Source of the DNA: an uncultured Lachnospiraceae bacterium
Lineage (GTDB): Bacteria > Bacillota_A > Clostridia > Lachnospirales > Lachnospiraceae
Direction: 5' to 3'
DNA length: 7,584 nt
Assembly: GCA_947175285.1 (NCBI GenBank)
Contig: CAMWMM010000229.1
Span: 1 to 7,584, forward strand
Shown: piece by piece, positions 1 through 6,900 of the stretch
Position numbering within the stretch: position 1 is the first letter of the stretch
Layout: each line of letters begins with the position of its first letter
Made by a program: the position numbers and the translations under genes
The notes under the pieces: generated by a model
What the model saw: only the letters and a program-made list of their open reading frames with translations
Told to the model about the DNA's origin: nothing
Database searches by the model: none

Positions 1-1151
1 CTCATAACCTCTCCGGTCGCTTTCATCTGTGTTGTAAGTGTTCGTTTTGCCGTAATAAACTTATCGAACGGCAGTCTTGGTATTTTTACGACGCAATAGT
101 CAAGCGTCGGCTCAAAACTTGCATAAGTCTTTCCTGTGATTGCATTTTTAATTTCATCCAGTGTATAACCGAGCGCAATCTTTGCCGCTACTTTGGCAAT
201 CGGATACCCCGTTGCCTTAGACGCAAGAGCAGAGGAACGGCTTACACGCGGATTTACTTCAATCACGCAGTATTCAAAACTGGTCGGATGCAGGGCAAAC
301 TGCACGTTACATCCGCCCGTAATCTCCAATTCATTGATAATATTAAGAGCGGAACTCCTTAACATCTGGTATTCTTTATCACCCAGCGTCTGAGACGGCG
401 CAACAACAATACTGTCGCCCGTATGAACGCCTACCGGGTCGATATTTTCCATATTACATACGGTAATGCAGTTGCCCGCACCATCACGCATTACCTCATA
501 CTCGATTTCTTTCCATCCTGCAATACAGCGTTCCACCAAAACCTGTCCTACACGGGAAAGTCGCAGACCGTTCGCCAGAATTTCTTCCAGTTCCACTTGA
601 TTATGCGCAATACCGCCGCCGGAACCTCCCAGCGTATATGCCGGGCGAAGCACAACCGGATAACCGATTTTTTTGGCAAACACAACGCCGTCTTGGATAT
701 TTTCCACAACTAAGGACGGTGCACATGGTTCTCCGATTTTCTCCATAGTTTCCTTAAATTCCAAACGGTCTTCCGCTTTCCTAATCGTCTTTGCCGTCGT
801 ACCAAGAAGCGTGACGCCATGCTCTTTTAAAAATCCGGATTCATCCAGTTCCATACCCAGATTCAAACCTGCCTGTCCGCCCATATTCGGCAAAAGGCTG
901 TCCGGTTTTTCCTTAATAATAATCTGCTCTAACACCTTCGCTGTCAAAGGTTCAATATAAACTTTATCTGCAATATCACCGTCCGTCATAATCGTCGCCG
1001 GATTAGAATTGACTAAAATAACTTCCATTCCCTCTTCCTTTAAGGAACGGCACGCCTGCGTACCCGCATAGTCAAATTCCGCTGCCTGCCCGATTACAAT
1101 CGGACCGGAACCAATCACCAATACTCTTTTTACATTCGGATTCTTCGGCAT
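1..1151 (-). CDS. carB: Carbamoyl-phosphate synthase large subunit CarB, N-terminal 383 residues (3' end outside window)
   Basis: CarB is the synthetase subunit that makes carbamoyl phosphate from bicarbonate, ammonia (channelled from CarA) and two ATP, feeding pyrimidine and arginine synthesis in the cytoplasm. The product starts [20 protein letters not shown], the family's N-terminal signature. An ATP-grasp domain follows (about residues 128-335) with the glycine loop [11 protein letters not shown] (174-184). Residues matching known E. coli ATP-site positions are visible: R129, R169, E215, H243, Q284, E298, N300 and R302. The frame is open to the left edge, so the oligomerisation domain, second ATP-grasp half and regulatory domain are missing because of the window, not because of damage; the full family length is about 1,070 residues. 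The ATG at 1149-1151 is fixed by GGGGAGG (1160-1166) 8 nt upstream. It lies 107 bp behind carA, on the same strand and probably in one operon. Confidence 0.97.
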   Translation of the reverse strand, partial: MPKNPNVKRVLVIGSGPIVIGQAAEFDYAGTQACRSLKEEGMEVILVNSNPATIMTDGDIADKVYIEPLTAKVLEQIIIKEKPDSLLPNMGGQAGLNLGMELDESGFLKEHGVTLLGTTAKTIRKAEDRLEFKETMEKIGEPCAPSLVVENIQDGVVFAKKIGYPVVLRPAYTLGGSGGGIAHNQVELEEILANGLRLSRVGQVLVERCIAGWKEIEYEVMRDGAGNCITVCNMENIDPVGVHTGDSIVVAPSQTLGDKEYQMLRSSALNIINELEITGGCNVQFALHPTSFEYCVIEVNPRVSRSSALASKATGYPIAKVAAKIALGYTLDEIKNAITGKTYASFEPTLDYCVVKIPRLPFDKFITAKRTLTTQMKATGEVM

Positions 1152-1197
1152 TCTTCTTTCCTCCCCATCTTAACTCTATATCTAACTTCTTCCACAA

Positions 1198-1230
1198 CCC
1201 GACAGAATGCTCTTTATGCATTCTGTCAGG
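1198..1230 (-). repeat. Inverted repeat in the carA-carB spacer (13-bp stem)
   Basis: On the transcribed strand CCTGACAGAATGC pairs with GCATTCTGTCGGG around the 7-nt loop ATAAAGA. Ten pairs are perfect, followed by a U-G wobble and two C-G pairs. No T-run follows (TTGTGGAAG comes next), so it does not look like an intrinsic terminator. It shares two bases with the hairpin to its right. A role in mRNA stability, processing or setting CarA:CarB ratios is possible but only inferred. Confidence 0.75.
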
Positions 1231-1286
1231 CAAAACTTAGTAACTCTTAGCAAGCGTCCTATGCTTGCTTAGAGTTACTTTTTGCC
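1229..1286 (-). repeat. Long inverted repeat spanning the carA stop codon (about 23 bp)
   Basis: On the transcribed strand the left arm is GGCAAAA, then AGTAACTCT, an A-A mismatch, then AGCAAGC. The loop is ATAGGAC. The right arm is GCTTGCT, the mismatch, AGAGTTACT, a 3-nt bulge (AAG), then TTTTGCC. That gives about 23 paired bases. The first arm encodes the last residues of CarA (AKSNSKQ) and the loop contains its TAG stop. There is no trailing T-run. Because coding sequence forms one arm, ribosomes finishing carA would melt it, so folding would depend on translation; this last point is inference. Confidence 0.75.
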
Positions 1287-2476
1287 TTCATCATGGTAAT
1301 AAACCTGTCAAACAAATCCCCCGAATCCTGCGGCCCCGGACACGCCTCCGGATGGAACTGCACAGTAAAAATATTTTTACCGGTATAGGAAAGCCCTTCA
1401 TTCGTGCCGTCATTGACATTGATAAAGGCAGGCACCGCCACTTCCGGATTCAGTTTCTCCGTATTCACCACATATCCATGATTCTGAGAAGAAATATAAA
1501 CTCTTCCGCTCTCCAAATCCTTTACAGGATGGTTGCCGCCCCGGTGTCCGTATTTCATCTTAAACGTATCCGCTCCGGTTGCCAGTGCCATCAACTGATG
1601 TCCCAGACAGATAGCAAAAATCGTAATCTCCGTATCATATAGCTTCTTTATCTCTTCTATGACGCCCGTGCATTCCTTCGGGTCTCCCGGTCCGTTGCTT
1701 AACATAATGCCGTCCGGTTTTGATGCTATGATTTCTTCCGCCGTCGTCCATGCCGGATAAACGGTTACATCACAGCCTCTTGCCGCCAAGGATTTTGCGA
1801 TATTGCCTTTTGCACCCAAATCAAGCAGGGCTACTTTCAATCCCCTGCCGTTCAGTTCCCGTACCATACTCGGTTTTTTCTCCCGTATTCCGGCATCATA
1901 ATCCGCCCTGTTAAAGGAAGAACTGCCGGAAACAGGTCCGTTTTCCGCAATATCTTCCGTACCTTTTATTTCATATTTTTCTTTACAGGTTACAATTTCT
2001 ACAACTTTCCCTGTCGTATACTCTTTTAATTTCGGAAGAATCTCTTTTTCGCGGTATGCATCATCCAGACATGCTTCATCTGTCGTAATCATGCCGTTCA
2101 TCGTGCCCTTTTCACGCAGGATTTTTGTTAATGCCCTTGTATCAATACCCGCAATGCCCGGTACGCCGTTTTGCTCTAAAAATTCCTGAATTGTCATATC
2201 ACATCTGAAATTACTCGGTACTCTGCTCAGCTCCCTGACAATAAAACCATCCGGCCAGGGCTTTCCCGACTCCATATCCTCCTTACAAATACCGTAATTG
2301 CCAATAAGCGGATATGTCATACATACGGCCTGTCCTGCATAGGATGGGTCAGTCAGTACTTCCAAATACCCCGCCATGGATGTATTAAACACGATTTCAC
2401 TGATGATTTCTTTCTGCGCACCGATATGGTTTCCTTCAAATACGGTGCCGTCTTCCAAAACTAAGAATGCCTTCAT
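1259..2476 (-). CDS. carA: Carbamoyl-phosphate synthase small (glutaminase) subunit CarA
   Basis: CarA hydrolyses glutamine and passes ammonia to CarB. The 405-residue product begins MKAFLVLEDGTVFEG, the start of the CarA N-terminal domain (to about 160), followed by a class I glutamine amidotransferase domain (about 212-395). The nucleophile is Cys290 in FAICLGHQLM, and the other triad members are His375 and Glu377 in FHPEACPGPQDSGD. NGPGDP (261-266), GGNHPV and SQNHGYVV are also typical. E. coli CarA has its nucleophile at Cys269; the 21-residue shift here is explained by a longer, Ser- and Glu-rich linker at about 164-205. The ATG is 12 nt below AAAGGG (2489-2494), a slightly wide gap. The gene has its own strong promoter and precedes carB. 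One copy with no arg genes nearby fits a pyrimidine role, but arginine or dual use cannot be excluded. Confidence 0.97.
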   Translation of the reverse strand: MKAFLVLEDGTVFEGNHIGAQKEIISEIVFNTSMAGYLEVLTDPSYAGQAVCMTYPLIGNYGICKEDMESGKPWPDGFIVRELSRVPSNFRCDMTIQEFLEQNGVPGIAGIDTRALTKILREKGTMNGMITTDEACLDDAYREKEILPKLKEYTTGKVVEIVTCKEKYEIKGTEDIAENGPVSGSSSFNRADYDAGIREKKPSMVRELNGRGLKVALLDLGAKGNIAKSLAARGCDVTVYPAWTTAEEIIASKPDGIMLSNGPGDPKECTGVIEEIKKLYDTEITIFAICLGHQLMALATGADTFKMKYGHRGGNHPVKDLESGRVYISSQNHGYVVNTEKLNPEVAVPAFINVNDGTNEGLSYTGKNIFTVQFHPEACPGPQDSGDLFDRFITMMKAKSNSKQA

Positions 2477-2494
2477 TCAATAACCATGCCCTTT
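2473..2494 (-). promoter_or_regulatory. carA ribosome site with an overlapping four-codon ORF (M-V-I-E-stop)
   Basis: AAAGGG (2489-2494) lies 12 nt from the carA ATG. Between them, an ATG at 2485-2487 opens ATG GTT ATT GAA TGA, whose stop overlaps the carA ATG as ATGA. That upstream ATG is only 1 nt from AAAGGG, too close for good initiation. It may be chance, or it may couple termination to carA initiation. The ribosome site itself is likely; the mini-ORF is speculative. Confidence 0.4.
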
Positions 2495-2516
2495 CTCTAA
2501 TGTTTGTGCAACTTGG

Positions 2517-2540
2517 CAAGAATTGCCCCAGCAATTCTTG
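2517..2540 (-). repeat. carA leader hairpin 3 (perfect 10-bp stem)
   Basis: On the transcribed strand CAAGAATTGC and GCAATTCTTG pair perfectly around the loop TGGG. The sequence after it is CCAAGTTGCAC, with no T-run, so it is not an evident terminator. It ends 40 nt upstream of the carA ATG and abuts another stem at 2541. Confidence 0.75.
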
Positions 2541-2563
2541 TACGTTAACCGCAAGGCTAACGT
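2541..2563 (-). repeat. carA leader hairpin 2 (9-bp stem, TTGC loop)
   Basis: On the transcribed strand ACGTTAGCC pairs with GGTTAACGT around TTGC, with one G-U wobble at the seventh pair. Allowing a single U bulge adds GU/AC at the base, slightly overlapping both neighbouring stems. It lies between two other stems in the 5' leader. Confidence 0.7.
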
Positions 2564-2586
2564 AACGCCGTCCACCGGACCGCGTT
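2564..2586 (-). promoter_or_regulatory. Palindrome at the predicted carA transcription start (leader hairpin 1 or operator)
   Basis: On the transcribed strand AACGC and GCGTT flank GTCC-GGT-GGAC, with one G-G mismatch between the two paired blocks, giving a near-symmetrical 23-bp element. It begins one base after the -10 box and so covers the expected start of transcription (near 2581). Part of the 5' arm may therefore not be in the RNA. It could be an RNA stem or a DNA operator for a repressor; the sequence does not decide between them. Confidence 0.5.
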
Positions 2587-2587
2587 T

Positions 2588-2617
2588 ATTATAGCATAGG
2601 AGATGACAGGATAGCAA
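2588..2617 (-). promoter_or_regulatory. carA promoter with extended -10 element
   Basis: A perfect TATAAT (2588-2593) is preceded by TATGC, making an extended -10. TTGCTA (2612-2617), matching four of six bases of TTGACA, lies 18 bp upstream. It sits in the gap after the dehydratase-like gene's stop (2630), with no terminator visible there. It predicts a carA leader of about 105 nt and makes carAB transcription at least partly independent of the upstream genes. Confidence 0.8.
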
Positions 2618-2629
2618 TTACATAATCCC

Positions 2630-3865
2630 CTAAAAATTGCCCAATCCCATCAAAATTCTGCTTTCGCGTAATGTTTTCGACGAGTCATAATCATACTCTA
2701 TCGACTGAATATTGACCTTCGGAAATTCCTGATGCAGTTTCTTCATAATGCCCCGGATACAAACATGACTCACCAGACACCCAAAGGGATGCAGAATCAA
2801 AATATGGTCATATCCTTGACTAATTAAGTCAACTACTTCCCCGGCAACCAGCCAGCCATCCCCTACATTGCAGCCGCTGTTAATAATCCTGCCGGAATAT
2901 TCCTTGATTTCATCAAACAAAGCGTCCGGTTGAAACACTCTGGAAGCATCCACAATCTGATATAAATCCTTCTGTATCTTTTTCAGATAATGTAAAATCA
3001 TCCGATAAACCCGTATATATGTCTTCCGTGCACTTTGCGCACACTCTTTTTCCAGTTCACTGTCTACCAGATAAATAGCATAATTGATAAAACCGCCCAA
3101 ACGGTAATCACAATCCGCCTGCTGTAAAAATTCTTCCAGATGTTCATTTCCGACAGGAGAAAATTTCATGTAAATTTCTCCTGCAATGCCGACTTTTGTC
3201 AGCTTTCTCTCCTGGCGCGGGATTTTTTCAAAGTCTTTCACAATCTCCCGATACCGCTCTTTCCTCTTTACACTTGAAAGATTTCCGCCTTTTTTGATAT
3301 CTTCCGACAAAATCCCAATCCACTTACGCCTGCATTCTTCGGCTTCTCCCTGCGTCGCCTCATAGGGACGAGTCTGCTGTACTAACATCATCAGCAAATC
3401 CCCATAACAAACCGCCGCAACCGCGCCAAAGAGAAGTTTTGGCGTAATGGTAAAACCCGCATGCTTTTCCTCTCCGAAAGCATTCAGAGAGATAACCGGA
3501 ATCTGTGGAAAACCGGTTTTGGCAAGACACTCCATCATGGCGTTATAAATATTCCCGGCACGGCATGCGCCTCCCGTCTGAGGCTCCATAAAAGCAGTAC
3601 GCCGCACATCGCAATTACCGGACTGTGCATGCGCTATCACCTGTCCCAGAATCAATACGGTAGGATAACAATAGTCACTGCTGATATAACGCAGCGAATA
3701 TTCCGGAAGCTTCTCATATTCCGGTAAAATTTCCAACTGATAGCCGCATGATAAAAAAGCCGCCTGCAATAATTCATTGTGATAATGAAGCATATCCGGC
3801 AGCCAGATTTTATGCGTCTTTTTCATGGTTTTTGTAAATTCTGCTGACCGTGTTTGTTTCCGCAT
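2630..3865 (-). CDS. 2-hydroxyacyl-CoA dehydratase (HgdB)-like iron-sulfur protein, orphan
   Basis: From the ATG at 3865 the product has 411 residues. It resembles the 2-hydroxyglutaryl-CoA dehydratase D-component-like family (COG3581 type), whose relatives bind Fe-S clusters and receive electrons from an ATP-dependent activase; many members have no known substrate. Visible family motifs (numbered from this ATG) are SSDYCYP (Cys66), SGNCD (Cys85), QTGGACRAGNIYN (Cys101), FPQIPVISLNAF, CYGDLL, then CNVGDGWLVAGEVVDLI (Cys332) and HPFGCLVSHVCIRGIMKKL (Cys363, Cys369), ending with IEYDYD. Cys66, Cys101 and Cys363 sit in conserved contexts and are candidate cluster ligands. There is no signal peptide or membrane segment, so it is probably cytoplasmic. 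In many relatives this module is fused to, or next to, an activase; none is present here. An alternative GTG start at 3940 would add 25 residues but lies inside the terminator-like hairpin and lacks a ribosome site. Family membership is firm; the reaction is unknown. Confidence 0.85.
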   Translation of the reverse strand: MRKQTRSAEFTKTMKKTHKIWLPDMLHYHNELLQAAFLSCGYQLEILPEYEKLPEYSLRYISSDYCYPTVLILGQVIAHAQSGNCDVRRTAFMEPQTGGACRAGNIYNAMMECLAKTGFPQIPVISLNAFGEEKHAGFTITPKLLFGAVAAVCYGDLLMMLVQQTRPYEATQGEAEECRRKWIGILSEDIKKGGNLSSVKRKERYREIVKDFEKIPRQERKLTKVGIAGEIYMKFSPVGNEHLEEFLQQADCDYRLGGFINYAIYLVDSELEKECAQSARKTYIRVYRMILHYLKKIQKDLYQIVDASRVFQPDALFDEIKEYSGRIINSGCNVGDGWLVAGEVVDLISQGYDHILILHPFGCLVSHVCIRGIMKKLHQEFPKVNIQSIEYDYDSSKTLRESRILMGLGNF

Positions 3866-3872
3866 ACTTTTG

Positions 3873-3878
3873 CCCTGC
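3873..3878 (-). promoter_or_regulatory. Ribosome site deciding the dehydratase-like gene start
   Basis: GCAGGG lies 7 nt upstream of the ATG at 3863-3865. The upstream GTG at 3940 has only AAATAAGTA before it, and the internal ATG at 3826 has no purine-rich match. It is a modest match but the best of the three candidates. Confidence 0.6.
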
Positions 3879-3879
3879 T

Positions 3880-3933
3880 CTTTAAAACAAATATATAGAT
3901 AAACTCCCCAAAAGCTTTCCGTCTTTGGGGAGT
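3880..3933 (-). terminator. Probable intrinsic terminator downstream of purL
   Basis: Ten bases past the purL stop, ACTCCCCAAA pairs perfectly with TTTGGGGAGT (10 bp, four consecutive G-C pairs, about 11-nt loop). The sequence then runs TTTATCTATATATTTGTTTT. This T/A-rich tail is interrupted by other bases, so termination may be partial. No convincing promoter is visible between it and the next gene; TATATT at 3890-3895 has no -35 partner. Readthrough from purL may therefore supply the dehydratase-like gene. Confidence 0.7.
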
Positions 3934-3943
3934 CAATCACTAC

Positions 3944-6900
3944 TTATTTAAAATACAAAACACCTGATTCAAATATCTTCAAATCCTGTTCACCGTAAAT
4001 ATTAACGGCAACGGCATCTCCCCGTCTTTCGGAATGTGCCATCTTGCCAAAGCACCGTCCGTCAGGAGAAGTGATTCCCTCAATAGAAGCATAGGAACCA
4101 TTGATATTCCACTCTTCATCCATGGAAACATTACCGTCCGCGTCCGCATACTGGGTAGCGACCTGTCCGTTTGCAAAAAGTTTCTCGAGCCATTCTTTTG
4201 AAGCTACAAAACGTCCCTCTCCATGCGATGCCGGGTTTACATAAGTATTTCCTACAACTGCGCCCTGCAGCCAGGGTGATTTATTGGAAACGACTTTCAA
4301 ATATGCCATCTTGGATATATGACGGTTGACGGTGTTAAAGGTCAGTGTCGGAGAATCTTCTTTCTGTCCTACAATTTCACCATAAGGCACAAGACCAAGT
4401 TTAATCAGCGCCTGAAAACCGTTACAAATACCAAGTGCCAGACCGTCCCTTTCCTGCAGTAACTTCATAACAGCTTCTTTCATCTTTTCATTCTGGAAAG
4501 CCGTTGCAAAGAACTTGGCGGAACCGTCCGGTTCATCACCTGCTGAAAAGCCGCCGGGGAACATGATAATCTGTGCCTGTCCGATAGCTTTTTCAAATAC
4601 TTCCACGCTCTCCCTGATATCTTCCGCAGTCATATTTTTAAATACTTTTGTGATAACATCCGCTCCGGCATTTTCAAATGCTTTTGCACTGTCGTATTCA
4701 CAGTTTGTTCCCGGAAATACCGGAATAAAGACGGTAGGTCTTGCCACTTTATGCTTACATACATAAATATTATCCGCCTGATATACTTTGGACTCTACCG
4801 GACTCTTATCTTTACCGGCAGTATAAGGGAATACCTTATCTAATTTAGAAGTCCATGCCTGCAATGCCTCATCCATCGTAATTCTGACGTCGCCGCATAC
4901 AAAAGCTGCCTCTTTTGTCACTTCACCGATAAGCGTAAAATCCAGTCCGCTGCGAGCAAGCTGTGCTGCCGCCTCAGCAGGCATTTCTGCAACAATATCA
5001 CCCAGCCCGTTAGTAAAAAGCTGTACATCTTTCTCTATCATGACACCAAGTTTATTTCCGAAAGCCATTTTGCTGATTGCTGCCGCCACACCTTTTGCAT
5101 CAAGAGCATACGCTGATACGATTTTCTTTTCTGACATCAATGTCAGTATCGCATCATACATCTGCATAACTTTTTCAAAAACAGGCAAATCATATTCATC
5201 TTTAGCAATCTTAAAATGCACAAGTTTATTTCCGGCTTTTTTCAACTCCGGCGTAACAATGTTCTGCTTTTTACTGATATCAACTGCAAAAGATACGAGT
5301 GTCGGGGGCACATCAATATCGTTAAATGTTCCGGACATGGAATCTTTTCCGCCGATAGAAGGCAGTCCATAGGCAAGCTGCGCCTTATATGCACCAAGCA
5401 GCGCCGCAAAAGGCTGGCTCCAGCGTCCGGCGTCTTCCGTCATACGTCTGAAATACTCCTGGAAGGTAAAGCGGATAGTCTTATAATCACCGCCGTTTGC
5501 CACAATCTTTGCCATGGATTCCGTTACTGCATAAATTGCGCCGTGATAAGGACTCCAACTGGAAAGATACGGGTCGAAACCGTAACTCATCATGGTTACG
5601 GTTTCAGTCTTACCTTTCAGTACCGGAAGCTTCGCAACCATTGCCTGCGTTTCCGTCAACTGGTATTTACCGCCGTATGGCATATAAACACTGCCCGCGC
5701 CGATAGAGGCGTCAAACATTTCCACAAGTCCCTTTTGGGAGCAGACATTCAAATCATTTAATAAAGTAAGCCAAGCTTTTTTTACATCGCCCTGCTTCAG
5801 AGCAGCCTCTACCGCAGGAACGGAGATTTTTTTCAGGTAATTCTCTTCTTCAGCAGGCATATCCACACGCACCGCTGTTTCCTGATGTGCGCCGTTAGTA
5901 TCGAGGAAAGCTCTGGAAATATTGACGATTTCTTTTCCGCGCCACTTTAACACCAGTCTTGGTTCTTTCGTCACATGCGCCACCACAACGGCTTCCAGAT
6001 TTTCCTCTGCCGCATAACCAAGGAAGGATTCTACATCTTTCGGAGAAACAACGACTGCCATTCTCTCCTGTGATTCCGAAATCGCAAGTTCCGTACCGTC
6101 AAGTCCTGCATATTTCTTCGGCACTTTATCCAAATCCACAATCAGACCGTCCGCCAATTCACCAATCGCTACAGAAACGCCGCCCGCACCAAAGTCATTA
6201 CATTTCTTAATCAGTCTGCTGACTTCCTCTCTGCGGAATAATCTCTGAATCTTACGTTCCGTCGGCGCATTTCCTTTCTGCACTTCCGCTCCGCATGTTT
6301 CAATGGAGCTTTCCGTATGCACTTTGGAAGAACCCGTCGCACCGCCGCAGCCGTCACGTCCGGTTCTGCCGCCTAAAAGAATGATGATATCATCCGGGTC
6401 TGATGTCTCACGAATGACATTTTTCCTCGGCGCCGCACCCATAACCGCACCGATTTCCATTCTTTTCGCCACGTAATCAGGGTGATAAATTTCTTTTACC
6501 AGACCTGTTGCAAGACCAATCTGGTTTCCGTAAGAAGAATAACCGCTTGCCGCGCCGCGTACCAGCTTCTTTTGTGATAATTTTCCTTTTAACGTATCCG
6601 CTACGGGCACTGTCGGATCCGCCGCGCCGGTAACACGCATCGCCTGATAAACATATCCACGGCCGGAAAGCGGGTCGCGAATGGCGCCGCCAAGACAGGT
6701 CGCCGCACCGCCGAAAGGCTCTATTTCCGTTGGATGGTTATGCGTTTCATTCTTGAAAAAGACAAGCCATTCTTCCGTAACAGGCCCGTCACCGTAATCC
6801 ATTTCCACGGGAACGACAACCGAACAGGCATTGATTTCATCGGACTGCTCCATATCGTCCAGTTTTCCGTCTTTCTTTAATTTACGCATGGCAATTAACG

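Noticed and set aside
1152..1200. Separate carB promoter (TTGTGG with an A/T-rich box downstream)
   Set aside because: The -35 match is weak and no -10 better than three or four matching bases lies at 16-18 bp.
1198..1286. Terminator between carA and carB
   Set aside because: The stems are strong, but no T-run follows on either strand, and carB needs transcription from carA because I find no convincing carB promoter.
2500..2540. Competing hairpin using GCAA/TTGC across 2508-2531 as an attenuator alternative to the 10-bp stem
   Set aside because: It needs a bulge and only a few inner pairs, so it is clearly weaker than the perfect 10-bp stem; no switch can be argued from it.
2564..2580. Possible PyrR-binding loop (GGTCCGGTGGAC) in the carA leader
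   Set aside because: The first half resembles the PyrR anti-antiterminator consensus (UCCNGNG), but the following AGG-pyrimidine part does not match, and there is no downstream terminator with a U-run to regulate.
5216..5761. 181-residue open frame on the plus strand, antisense to purL
   Set aside because: It lies wholly inside purL, its sequence is unlike any family I recognise, and its composition is what the reverse complement of purL codons gives. The other plus-strand frames (for example 193-393, 423-713, 1265-1642, 5040-5372) are rejected for the same reason.
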